From Pseudomonas sp. GD03919 (lineage in GTDB: Bacteria; Pseudomonadota; Gammaproteobacteria; Pseudomonadales; Pseudomonadaceae), in NCBI RefSeq assembly GCF_029814935.1, contig NZ_CP104582.1, forward strand, positions 806,001-870,000: DNA of 64,000 nt. The letters run 5' to 3'. Shown piece by piece: positions 38,087 to 47,424 of this stretch. The first letter of the stretch is position 1, and each line of letters begins with the position of its first letter. The position numbers and the translations under genes were made by a program. The notes under the pieces are model-generated. The model made no database searches, was not told where the DNA came from, and worked only from the letters and a program-made list of their open reading frames with translations.

Positions 38087-39610
38087 TTAGACCGTCTTGG
38101 CCATGCGGCTGGCCAGCAACGCCCAGCCCAGCAGCAGGGCGCAAAGGGTCGCCAGTGGCCAGATACGCCATTGCAGGTAGGGCGTCAGCCCCTGCATCGG
38201 CACGACTTCGCCGTAGAGCACGCCGCGCTCGAACTGCGGCAGGGCAAACTGGATGCGCCCCTGCGGGTCGATGATCACCGTCATGCCGTTGTTGGTGGCG
38301 CGGATCATCCAGCGGCCCGCCTCCAGCGCGCGCATCTGCGCCATCTGCAGGTGCTGCAGCGGGCCGATGGAGGTGCCGAACCAGGCGTCATTGCTTACCG
38401 TCAGCAGGATGTCGCTGTCCGCCGCCAGTGCCGCCGCGAACTCCGGGTAGACCACTTCGTAGCAGATGAACGGTGCGATGCGCTGCCCCTTGGCCAGCAG
38501 CGGTGATTGGTCACTCGGGCCGCGTGCGAAGTCGGACATGGGCAGGTCGAAGAAGGCGATCAGCCCGCGCAGAAGCTCCTGCAGGGGCACGTATTCACCG
38601 AAGGGCACCAGCTTCTGCTTGAGGTAGGTGCCCTGAGCGTCGCCGAAGCTGGTGATGGCGTTGTAATAACGAACCTCGCCGCGCTCGTTGGACTGGCGTA
38701 CCGGCACGCCGGTGATCAGCGCGCTGTTACGGTCGCGGGCGAAACGATCCATCACGCCGATATAGCCCTGGGCCAGATCCTTGAGTAGCGGTATGGCCGT
38801 TTCCGGCCAGACCAGCAGATCGACGCGTTCGGCGCTGAAACTGAGATCACGGTACAGCGCCAGCTGCGCGTTGAGTTGCTCCGGATCCCATTTCAGATGC
38901 TGTTCGACATTACCCTGCACGGCGGCAACGCTCAGGCTGTTGCCGGCTGGCCGTGTCCAGCTGTGATCATTCAGCGCCAGGCCGGCGATCCAGGGGCTCA
39001 GCAACAGGAGCAGGGCGCAGAGGTAGCGCGGTTTGTGCGCGCGCAGACGTTCCAGGTTGATGATCAGTGCGGCCGACAGGGCGATGACGAAGGAGGCCAG
39101 CCACACTCCGCCGACCGGCACCAGCCCGCTCAGTGGGCCTTCGAGTTGGCTGTAGCCAGCATAGAGCCAGGGAAAGCCGGTGAGGAACCAGCCACGGAAC
39201 ACTTCCTGGGCGACCCACAGCGCGGCGAAGGCCAGGGCGTCGGCCAGCGGCGCTTCGCTGCGGCGGATCCAGCGCGCCCAGAGCGCGGCCATCAGGGCGA
39301 AAAACAGGCCCAGCCCAGCGACGAAACCCAGGGTGAGCAGGCCGGCCAGTGCCGGCGAGGCGGCGCCATAGTCGTGGATGCTGACGTACACCCAGCTGGT
39401 GCCGGCGGCGAACAGGCCGAAACCATAGCTCCAGCCGCGCACTGCGGCCTGGCCGGGGCGTAGATGGCGCAGGCCGAAATAGAACAGGGCAATGGACAGC
39501 ACGGCCAATGGCCAGAGGTCGAACGGGGCGAGGGCCAGAGTGGTCAAGGCGCCTGCGCCGCAGGCGAGCAGGTGGCCGGGCCAGCCCGGACGAGTGATCC
39601 ATTGCAACAT
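38087..39610 (-). CDS. lnt: Apolipoprotein N-acyltransferase
   Basis: 507-aa inner-membrane enzyme that adds the third acyl chain to lipoproteins. It has about six N-terminal membrane helices, then a nitrilase-fold periplasmic domain with the triad Glu (LVWPETAIP), Lys (YLKQKLVPFGEYVP) and Cys (APFICYEVVYPE). The ATG at 39610 has an AAGGA site. It is the last gene of miaB-phoH-ybeY-corC-lnt, though here separated from corC by a repeat-bearing gap of about 230 bases. Confidence 0.97.
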   Translation of the reverse strand: MLQWITRPGWPGHLLACGAGALTTLALAPFDLWPLAVLSIALFYFGLRHLRPGQAAVRGWSYGFGLFAAGTSWVYVSIHDYGAASPALAGLLTLGFVAGLGLFFALMAALWARWIRRSEAPLADALAFAALWVAQEVFRGWFLTGFPWLYAGYSQLEGPLSGLVPVGGVWLASFVIALSAALIINLERLRAHKPRYLCALLLLLSPWIAGLALNDHSWTRPAGNSLSVAAVQGNVEQHLKWDPEQLNAQLALYRDLSFSAERVDLLVWPETAIPLLKDLAQGYIGVMDRFARDRNSALITGVPVRQSNERGEVRYYNAITSFGDAQGTYLKQKLVPFGEYVPLQELLRGLIAFFDLPMSDFARGPSDQSPLLAKGQRIAPFICYEVVYPEFAAALAADSDILLTVSNDAWFGTSIGPLQHLQMAQMRALEAGRWMIRATNNGMTVIIDPQGRIQFALPQFERGVLYGEVVPMQGLTPYLQWRIWPLATLCALLLGWALLASRMAKTV

Positions 39611-39702
39611 GGGGCAAATCCTTGGAAGCGGGGTGGCGCAAGGGTAGGGGCAGGCAGTGGCAGGCGGCAAGTGCCAGGGCTGTTCTTAAAAAGCCATCTA
39701 TA

Positions 39703-39773
39703 GTCACTCCCGCGAAGGCGGGAGCCCAGGTGATTCGCAGGTTCTGGATGCCCGCGTGCGCGGGTATGACGGC
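39703..39773. repeat. Proteobacterial CCCGCGAAGGCGGG / GCGCGGGTATGAC repeat
   Basis: GTCACTCCCGCGAAGGCGGG at the left and CCCGCGTGCGCGGGTATGAC at the right face each other around CCAGG...CTGGATG. This is the widespread intergenic hairpin pair found in many proteobacteria. It lies between corC and lnt. Confidence 0.8.
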
Positions 39774-39792
39774 TTTTTCAGTGTTTCCCTGG

Positions 39793-39809
39793 CCCGGATG
39801 CAATCCGGG
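39793..39809. repeat. REP-like unit (CCCGGATGCAATCCGGG family)
   Basis: A single 17-base palindromic unit immediately right of the previous repeat, 33 bases from the corC stop. Confidence 0.75.
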
Positions 39810-39841
39810 GAGGCGCTCTGGTCATCCCCGGATACCAGCCG

Positions 39842-40681
39842 TCAGCGACTGATCGGCGTCAGGCGCAGCAGGTGGATGCGGCGGCTGTCGGCATTGAGCA
39901 CGCGGAAGCGGAATTCGCCGATCTCGGTGACTTCGTTGCGCTTGGGCAGGTGGCCGAAGGCGTTCATCACCAGGCCGCCGACGGTGTCGTATTCGTCGTC
40001 GGAGAACTGGCTGTCGAAGGTCTCGTTGAAGCTGTCGATGGGCGTCAGTGCCTTGATCAGATAGTCGCCGGACGGCAGTGGCTTGATGTAGCCGTCTTCC
40101 TCGACATCGTGCTCGTCTTCGATGTCGCCGACGATCTGCTCGAGCACGTCCTCGATGGTCACCAGGCCGGCCACGCCGCCGTATTCGTCGATCACCACGG
40201 CCATGTGGTTGTGGTTGGCGCGGAACTCACGCAGCAGCACGTTGAGGCGCTTGGACTCGGGCACGAAGGTGGCCGGGCGCAGCAGGTCCTTGATGTTGAA
40301 GTTGGGCTGCTCGCCCTGCAGGATCAGCGGTAGCAGATCCTTGGCCAGGAGGATGCCGATAACGTCGTCGAGGCTCTCGCCGACTACCGGGTAGCGCGAA
40401 TGGGCGGCATCGATGATGGCAGGCAGGAATTCGCGCGGGCTCTGGTTGGCCTTGATGCTGATCATCTGCGAGCGCGGCACCATGATGTCGCGTACCTGCA
40501 GGTCGGCGACCTGGATGGCGCCTTCGACAATGGCCAGCGCTTCGCTGTCGAGCAGCTTGTTCTGGTGGGCTTCGCGCAGGACTTCCAGCAGCTCCTGACG
40601 GTTTCTCGGCTCATGAGCAAAAGCCTGGGTCAGCTTGTTGAACCAGGACTTCTGCTCGTTGCTCGATCGGTCTTCGCTCAT
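39842..40681 (-). CDS. corC: CorC-type CBS-domain protein
   Basis: 279-aa cytoplasmic protein: short N-terminal region, a CBS-domain pair (VRDIMVPRSQMISIKANQSP, then VVIDEYGGVAGLVTIEDVLEQIVGDIEDEHD) and a C-terminal transporter-associated FAD-like domain (IDSFNETFDSQFSDDEYDTVGGLV). In enterics CorC is implicated in magnesium/cobalt efflux. It lies directly after ybeY in the conserved cluster. Confidence 0.95.
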   Translation of the reverse strand: MSEDRSSNEQKSWFNKLTQAFAHEPRNRQELLEVLREAHQNKLLDSEALAIVEGAIQVADLQVRDIMVPRSQMISIKANQSPREFLPAIIDAAHSRYPVVGESLDDVIGILLAKDLLPLILQGEQPNFNIKDLLRPATFVPESKRLNVLLREFRANHNHMAVVIDEYGGVAGLVTIEDVLEQIVGDIEDEHDVEEDGYIKPLPSGDYLIKALTPIDSFNETFDSQFSDDEYDTVGGLVMNAFGHLPKRNEVTEIGEFRFRVLNADSRRIHLLRLTPISR

Positions 40682-40687
40682 GGCGTT

Positions 40688-41167
40688 TTACTCGGGGTCC
40701 TTTTCATTAGGCGGTTCATCGCCGGCATAGGGGTCGGGGTGACCCAGCTCGGCGAGCAATTGTCGTTCCAGATCTTCCATCTCGAGGGCTTCGTCGTCCT
40801 CGATATGGTCATAGCCCAGCAGGTGCAGGCAGCCGTGGATCACCAGGTGTGCCCAGTGCGCGTCCAGCGCCTTGCCTTGCTCGGCTGCTTCGCGCTCGAC
40901 CACCGGCACGCAGATCACCAGGTCGCCCAACAGCGGAATGTCGAGAATGCCGTCGGGAATTTCGGCGGGGAAGGACAGCACGTTGGTGGCGTAGTCCTTG
41001 TGCCGCCAGGTGTGGTTCAGTTCGCGGCCTTCGGCTTCGTCGACCAATCGGATGGTCAGTTCCGAATCGGCCGTGCGCTGGCGCAGCGCCAGTTCGCACC
41101 AGCGGCGCAATTGGGCCTCATTCGGGTGCTGGCCGTCAGTGGCCAGTTGCAGGTCGAGCTCAAGCAT
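40688..41167 (-). CDS. ybeY: Endoribonuclease YbeY
   Basis: 159-aa metal-dependent RNase needed for 16S rRNA 3'-end maturation and ribosome quality control. The zinc motif [11 protein letters not shown] is intact, preceded by [15 protein letters not shown] and [16 protein letters not shown]. The start overlaps the phoH-like stop. The gap to corC is six bases. Confidence 0.96.
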   Translation of the reverse strand: MLELDLQLATDGQHPNEAQLRRWCELALRQRTADSELTIRLVDEAEGRELNHTWRHKDYATNVLSFPAEIPDGILDIPLLGDLVICVPVVEREAAEQGKALDAHWAHLVIHGCLHLLGYDHIEDDEALEMEDLERQLLAELGHPDPYAGDEPPNEKDPE

Positions 41168-42197
41168 CCTGGCCGTCGCCCTTGCTGCTCAGGCGTGCGT
41201 CGTGGCGCTCGTAGGCTTCGACGATGCGCTGCACCAGCGGGTGGCGCACCACGTCCTTGGGCTTGAAGTGGGTGAAACTGATGCCGGGCACGTCACGCAG
41301 TACCTCGATGACGTGGGCCAGGCCGCTCTTGGTGCCGCGTGGCAGGTCGACCTGGGTAATGTCGCCGGTGATCACGGCGGTGGAGCCGAAACCGATACGG
41401 GTGAGGAACATCTTCATCTGCTCGACGGTGGTGTTCTGACTCTCGTCGAGAATGATGAAGCTGTTGTTAAGCGTGCGGCCGCGCATGTAGGCCAGCGGCG
41501 CGATCTCGATCACCTGCTTCTCGATCAGCTTGGCCACGTGGTCGAAGCCGAGCATTTCATAGAGCGCGTCGTACAGCGGGCGCAGGTAAGGGTCGATCTT
41601 CTGTGCCAGGTCGCCGGGCAGGAAGCCGAGCTTCTCGCCGGCCTCGACCGCCGGGCGCACCAGCAGGATGCGCCGCACCTGCTCGCGCTCCAGCGCATCC
41701 ACTGCACAGGCGACAGCCAGGTAGGTCTTGCCGGTGCCGGCTGGGCCGATGCCGAAGTTGATGTCGTTGTCGAGGATCGCCTTGACGTAGCGCTGCTGGT
41801 TGGCCCCGCGCGGCTTGATCACGCCCTTCTTGGTGCGCAGGGCCACCTGAGGCAGGTTGCTGGGGTTGACCAGCTCCTCGACGCCGGATTCCTGCAAATA
41901 CAGGTGCACCAGGTCGGGCGACAGCTCGGTGGCCTTGGTTTCGCGGTACAGCTTGCGCAGCAGGGTTTCGGCGGCCTGGGTCTTGTCGGCGCTACCAAGC
42001 ATTTCGAACTGATTGCCACGGTTGCGGATTTCCAGGCCGAGGCGCTCTTCGATCAGGCGCAGATGCTCGTCGAACTGGCCGCAGAGATTGGCGAAACGGC
42101 GGGCCTCGAAGGGTTCGAGGGTGAAACGATGAGGTTCTAGAGAGGTGTTCAAGGTGATGGTGTGATCGTCACTTGTCTGGGTATTGAAAGGCAGCAT
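41160..42197 (-). CDS. ybeZ: PhoH-like ATPase (YbeZ)
   Basis: About 345-aa P-loop ATPase of the PhoH family. Walker [20 protein letters not shown] and Walker [13 protein letters not shown] are present, plus the N-terminal [20 protein letters not shown] region typical of YbeZ. YbeZ partners with YbeY in RNA processing. The start is uncertain: 42197 is the only nearby ATG but has no strong ribosome binding site, and a TTG at 42152 would match shorter homologues. Confidence 0.93.
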   Translation of the reverse strand: MLPFNTQTSDDHTITLNTSLEPHRFTLEPFEARRFANLCGQFDEHLRLIEERLGLEIRNRGNQFEMLGSADKTQAAETLLRKLYRETKATELSPDLVHLYLQESGVEELVNPSNLPQVALRTKKGVIKPRGANQQRYVKAILDNDINFGIGPAGTGKTYLAVACAVDALEREQVRRILLVRPAVEAGEKLGFLPGDLAQKIDPYLRPLYDALYEMLGFDHVAKLIEKQVIEIAPLAYMRGRTLNNSFIILDESQNTTVEQMKMFLTRIGFGSTAVITGDITQVDLPRGTKSGLAHVIEVLRDVPGISFTHFKPKDVVRHPLVQRIVEAYERHDARLSSKGDGQDA

Positions 42198-42203
42198 AAC
42201 GCC

Positions 42204-42234
42204 GGGCGCCCACAACGCAAAGTGGGGGCGCCCG
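42204..42234 (-). other. GC hairpin between miaB and phoH
   Basis: GGGCGCCCAC and GTGGGGGCGCCC arms flank a 7-nt loop directly upstream of the phoH-like ATG and just past the miaB stop. There is no T-run, so it may tune the phoH start or read-through rather than end the operon. Confidence 0.5.
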
Positions 42235-42239
42235 CTACG

Positions 42240-43583
42240 TTAGTGGAGGGTGTCGGCATCCAGCAGGGTGCCGCGCAGCGAATGGGGCAGGGCGTCGTCG
42301 ATATGCACGTCGACGAACTGGCCGATCAGGCGCGGATTATCGCAGCGGAAATTGACGATGCGGTTCTGCTCGGTGCGGCCCTGGAGCATGCCCGGGTCCT
42401 TCTTCGAGTAGTCGCTGACCAGAATGCGCTGCACCGTGCCGACCATGCGCCGGCTGTTCTCGAAACCGTTCTGGTTGATGCGGTGCTGCAGCAGGGCCAG
42501 ACGCTGCTTCTTCACTTCTTCCGGGGTATCGTCGACCAGATCGGCGGCCGGAGTACCGGGGCGCGAGCTGTAGATGAAGGAGAAGGAGAAGTCGAAGCCG
42601 ACGTCCTCGATCAGCTTCATGGTCTGCTCGAAATCCTTCTCGGTCTCGCCGGGGAAGCCGACGATGAAGTCCGAGCTGATCAGGATGTCCGGTACGGCGG
42701 CGCGCAGCTTGCGGATGCGCGACTTGTATTCCAGCGCGGTGTGGTTGCGCTTCATCGCCGCGAGGATGCGGTCGGAGCCGGACTGCACCGGCAGGTGCAG
42801 GTATTTCACCAGTTGCGGAATCTCGGCGTGAGCCTGGATGATGGCGTCGGAGAACTCCAGCGGGTGGCTGGTGGTGTAACGGATGCGCTCGATACCGTCG
42901 AGGGCGGCCACGGCATGCAGCAACTCGGCGAAATCGGCGATATGGCCGTCCGGCGCTTGCCCGCGATAGCCGTTGACGTTCTGCCCGAGCAGGGTGACTT
43001 CCTTCACGCCTTTCTCGGTGAGCGAGGTGATTTCCATCAGCACGTCGACCAGCGGGCGGCTGACTTCCTCGCCGCGGGTGTAGGGCACCACGCAGAAGGT
43101 GCAGTACTTGCTGCAGCCTTCCATGACCGAAACGAAGGCGCTGGGGCCATCGACGCGTGGCTCGGGCAGACGGTCGAATTTCTCGATCTCGGGGAAGCTG
43201 ATGTCCACCTGGGCGGTCTTGGTCACACGCGCGGCATCGATCATTTCCGGCAGGCGGTGCAGGGTCTGCGGGCCGAACACCACGTCGACATAGGGCGCGC
43301 GATCGCGGATCGCCGCGCCTTCCTGGCTGGCCACGCAGCCACCGACGCCGATCACCAGGTCCGGATTGGCCTGCTTCAGCTCGCGCCAGCGGCCGAGCTG
43401 GGAGAACACCTTGTCCTGCGCCTTCTCGCGGATCGAGCAGGTATTGAGCAGGATCACGTCGGCTTCTTCGGGTTTTTCCGTAACCTCCAGAGCCTGATGC
43501 TCGCCCAGCAGGTCGACCATGCGCGAGCTGTCGTACTCGTTCATCTGGCAACCGTGGGTTTCGATATAGAGCTTCTTGGTCAT
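42240..43583 (-). CDS. miaB: tRNA-2-methylthio-N6-dimethylallyladenosine synthase
   Basis: 447-aa radical-SAM methylthiotransferase that modifies A37 of tRNAs reading UNN codons. It has the N-terminal cluster cysteines ([34 protein letters not shown]), the radical-SAM motif [17 protein letters not shown] and a C-terminal TRAM domain. Start 43583 ([13 protein letters not shown]) matches homologues. It is first in the miaB-phoH-ybeY-corC group. Confidence 0.98.
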   Translation of the reverse strand: MTKKLYIETHGCQMNEYDSSRMVDLLGEHQALEVTEKPEEADVILLNTCSIREKAQDKVFSQLGRWRELKQANPDLVIGVGGCVASQEGAAIRDRAPYVDVVFGPQTLHRLPEMIDAARVTKTAQVDISFPEIEKFDRLPEPRVDGPSAFVSVMEGCSKYCTFCVVPYTRGEEVSRPLVDVLMEITSLTEKGVKEVTLLGQNVNGYRGQAPDGHIADFAELLHAVAALDGIERIRYTTSHPLEFSDAIIQAHAEIPQLVKYLHLPVQSGSDRILAAMKRNHTALEYKSRIRKLRAAVPDILISSDFIVGFPGETEKDFEQTMKLIEDVGFDFSFSFIYSSRPGTPAADLVDDTPEEVKKQRLALLQHRINQNGFENSRRMVGTVQRILVSDYSKKDPGMLQGRTEQNRIVNFRCDNPRLIGQFVDVHIDDALPHSLRGTLLDADTLH

Positions 43584-43684
43584 GGCACTGTCTGAGGTGG
43601 TTAAAAAATGACCGCGCATTATAGGGGAGAGGTAGGCGGCAGGCTACAGGCTTCAGGCCAGGGGCAAGCGCGTCATCGCCTATC

Positions 43685-43706
43685 CCCGGATTGCATCCGG
43701 GCTACG
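43685..43706. repeat. REP-like unit (CCCGGATTGCATCCGGG family)
   Basis: A single copy ending in CTACG between the divergent miaB and DUF1820 genes; identical in its 21-base core to the left arm at 6294-6314. Confidence 0.8.
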
Positions 43707-43759
43707 TGTGCGGCGCTGTGCTATTCTGCGCGCCCCGTTTTTCCTGACTTCGAATCTCC

Positions 43760-44083
43760 ATGAGCAAGCGTGATCCCATCTACAAGGTGATTTTCCTCAA
43801 CCAGGGCCAGGTGTACGAGATGTATGCCAAGCAGATCTACCAGAGCGATCTGTGGGGTTTTCTGGAAGTGGAGGAGTTCGTCTTCGGTGAGCGTAGCCAA
43901 CTGGTGGTCGATCCCAGCGAGGAGAAACTCAAGGCACAGTTCGAGGGCGTGGTGCGCAGCTTCGTGCCGATGCACGCGATCATCCGCATCGACGAGGTGG
44001 AGCGCCTGGGTACGGCCAAGATCAGCGAAGCCAAGGGCGGCGGCAACGTAATGCCGTTCCCCATGCCGATGCCGGACAAGTAA
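43760..44083 (+). CDS. DUF1820 family protein
   Basis: 107-aa cytoplasmic protein: MSKRDPIYKVIFLNQGQVYE, then YAKQIYQSDLWGFLEVEEFVF and SFVPMHAIIRIDEVERLGTAKI, which is the conserved core of DUF1820. It ends in a short Met/Pro-rich tail. The function is unknown. It has no same-strand neighbour close by. Confidence 0.85.
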   Translation: MSKRDPIYKVIFLNQGQVYEMYAKQIYQSDLWGFLEVEEFVFGERSQLVVDPSEEKLKAQFEGVVRSFVPMHAIIRIDEVERLGTAKISEAKGGGNVMPFPMPMPDK

Positions 44084-44097
44084 GCGACAAGCTGCAA

Positions 44098-44163
44098 GTA
44101 GGGTGGGCTTTAGCCCACCGGCGGTATCGAGAGGCTATATTGGTGGGCTGAAGCCCACCCTAC
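44098..44163. repeat. REP-like inverted pair (GTAGGGTGGGC...GCCCACC family)
   Basis: Two 22-base arms, 44098-44119 and 44142-44163, complementary at 21 of 22 positions, each itself a GGTGGGC/GCCCACC palindrome. It fills the space between the convergent DUF1820 and Sel1-like genes. It is the same family as the interrupted copy holding the MITE near 32 kb. Confidence 0.85.
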
Positions 44164-44195
44164 GCCGGAAGCGGAACACCGCCCGCTCCTACGGG

Positions 44196-44744
44196 TCATG
44201 GCAACGGCGAGAAGGGCGAGCGACCTTCGGCGGTCTGCAGCTCCAGCAGATAGCTGCGGAAGATCTGCCCCAGCACCTGGCTGGCGATTTCCAGTTCATC
44301 GCGGCGCATCTGTGCCGACACCAGGTCGGCGCTGTCCATGGCTTCGTCCGAGCCATTGACCGATGCCATCTTCAACACGATGTAGGCCTGCACGTTGTTG
44401 GCCGGTACGCCTTCGCCGCGGAAGAACATGGTGCCCAGGCGCAATTGGGCTTCGGCATGGCCCTGCAGCGAGGCGCGCTCGAACCAGGTCAGGGCTTGTT
44501 TGAAATCACGTGGCGTGCGTTTGCCGTCGTAGTAGTACTCGCCCAGTTCATAGGCCGCCTGCATGTTGCCGGCGCGCGCCATTTCCTGGCAGCTGGCCAG
44601 GGCATCGGGCATTTCTTCGGGAGCGGCGTTCAGGGCGCAGCTGCCGCTGGCGGGGATCAGCAGAGAGTTGCCGCCTGCGAGCGCAAACAGCGGGAGGAAA
44701 AGCAACAGGCAGCCCAGGGACAGGGTGCGGCCGGTGCGGTTCAT
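44196..44744 (-). CDS. Sel1-repeat (tetratricopeptide-like) exported protein
   Basis: 182-aa protein with a signal peptide (LSLGCLLLFLPLFALAGG) and two to three Sel1-type helical repeats (MQAAYELGEYYYDGKRTPRDF, then AEAQLRLGTMFFRGEGVPANNVQAY), suggesting protein contacts in the periplasm. The partner is unknown. Start 44744 places the signal peptide at the N-terminus; an upstream in-frame ATG adds 18 unlikely residues. Confidence 0.82.
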   Translation of the reverse strand: MNRTGRTLSLGCLLLFLPLFALAGGNSLLIPASGSCALNAAPEEMPDALASCQEMARAGNMQAAYELGEYYYDGKRTPRDFKQALTWFERASLQGHAEAQLRLGTMFFRGEGVPANNVQAYIVLKMASVNGSDEAMDSADLVSAQMRRDELEIASQVLGQIFRSYLLELQTAEGRSPFSPLP

Positions 44745-44850
44745 CTGGATAACGGGACCTCGGCAGTTCAGGTCGGGTGACGTGCCCGGTCGGCGCAAAA
44801 CGTGCCGACCGTCGCATTATGGAATAAACCGCGTGCTCCTTACAAAGGCT

Positions 44851-45483
44851 TTACCCTGTCTGGCGCTCCGCACTGCCCGGCAGGCTCAGCAGCAGCCAGG
44901 CCAGCAGTGGATACGCTGGAGTGAGCAGAACGTGGAACAGATCGATACGGCGCAGTGGGCCGATCACGCCTTCGGTGCCGACCGCCAGGCCGGCCAGCAG
45001 GAACAATCCCACCACAACGCCTGCGCTGATCGCTGGCGCCCGGCGCGGCCATTGCACGGCGCCGGCATAGAGAATCAGCGCCAGCGTGGCCAGGTTCAGC
45101 ACCAGGCGGTAGTCCTCCAGGTAGCCCATCTGCCGGAACAGCTCGAAGAAGGCGCACAGGCCGAGGACGATGCGCCCCCAGTTCGGCCGGCTCCAGGCCC
45201 AACCACGACCCAGGGCCAATGCCGCGGCGCCGAGCAGCGGCAGACCGAGAAAGTTGCTGGCCTGGGAGAGCCACAGGTGTGCGGCCTGCCAGCTCGGATC
45301 GAAGCCGAAACGGATCACGCCGACGCTGGCCGCTGCTGCCGGCAGCAGGAAGCCAAGCAGGGCGCAGAACAGCGCCGGCTGGTCGCCCTCGCCATAACGT
45401 GCGCGTGCCCGGCCGATCAGCCAGACACAAACGCCGCAGGCCAGCGCCAGCAACGCATCACTGAAGGCGGTGCTGTATTGCAT
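44851..45483 (-). CDS. Polytopic membrane protein of unknown function
   Basis: 210-aa inner-membrane protein with about six hydrophobic helices (for example ALLALACGVCVWLIG, ALFCALLGFLLPAAAASVGV, ISAGVVVGLFLLAGLAVG). No catalytic motif stands out. Its ATG overlaps the hemL stop by one base, so it is translated with hemL. I do not recognise its family with confidence. Confidence 0.75.
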   Translation of the reverse strand: MQYSTAFSDALLALACGVCVWLIGRARARYGEGDQPALFCALLGFLLPAAAASVGVIRFGFDPSWQAAHLWLSQASNFLGLPLLGAAALALGRGWAWSRPNWGRIVLGLCAFFELFRQMGYLEDYRLVLNLATLALILYAGAVQWPRRAPAISAGVVVGLFLLAGLAVGTEGVIGPLRRIDLFHVLLTPAYPLLAWLLLSLPGSAERQTG

Positions 45484-46772
45484 CAGGTTTTTTTCAGCTC
45501 AGCGAAGGCGCGCTCGGCGGCGGCGAAGGTGATGTCCAGCTCCTTGTCGCCATGGGCGATGGAGGTGAAGCCCGCTTCGAAGGCGCTTGGGGCCAGGTAC
45601 ACGCCGCCGTCCAGCATCAGGTGGAAGAAGCGGTTGAAGCGCGCGCTGTCACTGGCCATTACGTCGGCGAAGGTGACGATGTCGTCGGCGCCGCTGAAGT
45701 ACAGGCCGAACATGGCGCCTGCCTGGGTAGTGACGAAGGGGATGCCGGCTGCATCCGCGCGCTGCTGCAGGCCGTCGAGCATGCGCGTGGTGTAATCGGT
45801 CAGCTCGGCGTGGAAGCCCGGACGGCTGATCAACTTGAGGGTGGTCAGGCCGGCGGCCATCGCCAGCGGATTACCCGACAGGGTGCCGGCCTGGTAGACC
45901 GGGCCGAGCGGGGCGATGCATTCCATGATCGCGCGCTTGCCGCCGAAGCAGCCGACCGGCATGCCGCCGCCGATGATCTTGCCGAAGGTGGTCAGATCCG
46001 GGGTGACGCCGTAGTGCGCCTGGGCGCCGCCGAGAGCGACGCGGAAACCGGTCATCACTTCGTCGAAGATCAGCACCACGCCGTGCTGGTCGCACAGCTC
46101 GCGCAGGCCTTCGAGGAAGCCCGGCGCCGGCGGTACGCAGTTCATGTTGCCGGCCACCGGTTCGACGATGATGCAGGCGACTTCCTTACCCACCTGCGCC
46201 AGGCACTCGGCCACGGCGTCGATGTCGTTGAACGGCAGGGTCAGGGTGTGTTTGGCGAAGGCCGCTGGCACGCCGGCGGAGTTGGGTACGCCCTGGGTCA
46301 GGGCGCCGGAGCCGGCCTTGACCAGCAGGCTGTCTGAGTGCCCGTGATAGCAGCCCTCGAACTTGATGATGCTGTCGCGGCCGGTATAGCCACGGGCCAG
46401 GCGGATGGCGCTCATGGTCGCCTCGGTGCCGGAGCTGACCATGCGCACCATCTCCATTGACGGCACCAGCGAGCAGACCAGCTCGGCCATCTCGGTTTCC
46501 AGTGCGGTCGGTGCGCCGTAGGACAGGCCGTGCTCCAGCTGGCGACGCACCGAGTCGAGCACTTCGGGGTGGCTGTGGCCAAGGATCATCGGGCCCCAGG
46601 AGCCGACGTAGTCGACGTAGCGCTTGTCGTCTTCGTCCACCACGTAGGCGCCTTCGGCGTGCTTGAAGAACAGCGGCGTGCCGCCGACGCTGCGGAAGGC
46701 GCGCACCGGCGAGTTGACGCCACCAGGGATGTGTTTCTGGGCGTTGGCGAAGAGGATTTCGGAGCGGGACAT
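45483..46772 (-). CDS. hemL: Glutamate-1-semialdehyde 2,1-aminomutase
   Basis: 429-aa PLP enzyme that makes 5-aminolevulinate, the heme precursor, in the C5 pathway. The PLP lysine is in [37 protein letters not shown] start (here [13 protein letters not shown]) and [22 protein letters not shown] are typical. In related genomes it follows thiE directly; here the NYN/PIN gene intervenes. Confidence 0.97.
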   Translation of the reverse strand: MSRSEILFANAQKHIPGGVNSPVRAFRSVGGTPLFFKHAEGAYVVDEDDKRYVDYVGSWGPMILGHSHPEVLDSVRRQLEHGLSYGAPTALETEMAELVCSLVPSMEMVRMVSSGTEATMSAIRLARGYTGRDSIIKFEGCYHGHSDSLLVKAGSGALTQGVPNSAGVPAAFAKHTLTLPFNDIDAVAECLAQVGKEVACIIVEPVAGNMNCVPPAPGFLEGLRELCDQHGVVLIFDEVMTGFRVALGGAQAHYGVTPDLTTFGKIIGGGMPVGCFGGKRAIMECIAPLGPVYQAGTLSGNPLAMAAGLTTLKLISRPGFHAELTDYTTRMLDGLQQRADAAGIPFVTTQAGAMFGLYFSGADDIVTFADVMASDSARFNRFFHLMLDGGVYLAPSAFEAGFTSIAHGDKELDITFAAAERAFAELKKT

Positions 46773-46799
46773 GGGAACCTCTTGGTGCTTGAAACGGTT

Positions 46800-47423
46800 T
46801 CAGTTCGGGAATTGGTAGGTCAGGCTGTTGTTTTTACCGACCGTGATGATCTTTTTACTGCGCAATTGGGCTATCAGTATTTCCGGGCCATTCTCGCCCA
46901 AAGCCTTGCGAAGATGTGCGTTGAGCGCATTGTGGAGAGCGGGAAGCTTCCCTGGGCGAGTCTTAGGGGATTTTCGCAAGAATTCGATGGCTTGACTCAG
47001 TGTGTCCGATTTGACTTCTGGAGTCTGAGGGGTAGCGGGCGCTGGTTGAGTACCTGATAGAAGCGGAATCTCTTCAATGCGCTCGGAGCGCTTGGCAAAT
47101 ATTTTGCGCTGCTTAAGGTGAGTGATTAGAGGGTCAAACCCGGTATCGCGGGAAATGATGTGAAAAAAGGACTCTTCATTTTTCGCCGCAATCTCACCCA
47201 TGTAAAACGCTATATGGAAGTCGAGTGCGTTCGGCCCATTTCCGTTGATCTTGATGTACTCGCCGTGTTCGCCAAGCGCCTGCATGGCTTGGACTAGCTC
47301 GAATGGCAGTTTGCTCTGATTGCTACCTACAAAAACCTTGACTCTGAAGTCGTGCTTTAGCAGTAGGTTGAGGTGCTCAGGGCAGGTGTTTTCGAGATCT
47401 ATCAGTACATAGTTCGTGCGCAA
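46800..47423 (-). CDS. NYN/PIN-like nuclease-domain protein inserted between thiE and hemL
   Basis: 207-aa protein, start TTG at 47423 preceded by AAAGGAG and placed one base after the thiE stop. A PIN/NYN-type fold is suggested for residues 1-105 by the ordered acidic residues D9 (YVLIDLENT), D68 (NALDFHIAFYMGEIA), E77, D93 and D97 (ISRDTGFDPLI). A Pro-rich linker (about 124-137) leads to a C-terminal helix-turn-helix-like part (139-207). The coding sequence is markedly AT-richer than neighbours: 54 G+C in 120 bases at 47101-47220. I infer recent acquisition and a role in RNA cleavage. No partner gene is adjacent. Confidence 0.72.
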   Translation of the reverse strand: MRTNYVLIDLENTCPEHLNLLLKHDFRVKVFVGSNQSKLPFELVQAMQALGEHGEYIKINGNGPNALDFHIAFYMGEIAAKNEESFFHIISRDTGFDPLITHLKQRKIFAKRSERIEEIPLLSGTQPAPATPQTPEVKSDTLSQAIEFLRKSPKTRPGKLPALHNALNAHLRKALGENGPEILIAQLRSKKIITVGKNNSLTYQFPN

Positions 47424-47424
47424 C

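Noticed and set aside
44098..44163. Possible CRISPR-like or riboswitch structure from repeated GGTGGGC/GCCCACC units
   Set aside because: Only two facing copies and no unique spacers of regular length; it fits a REP-type pair.
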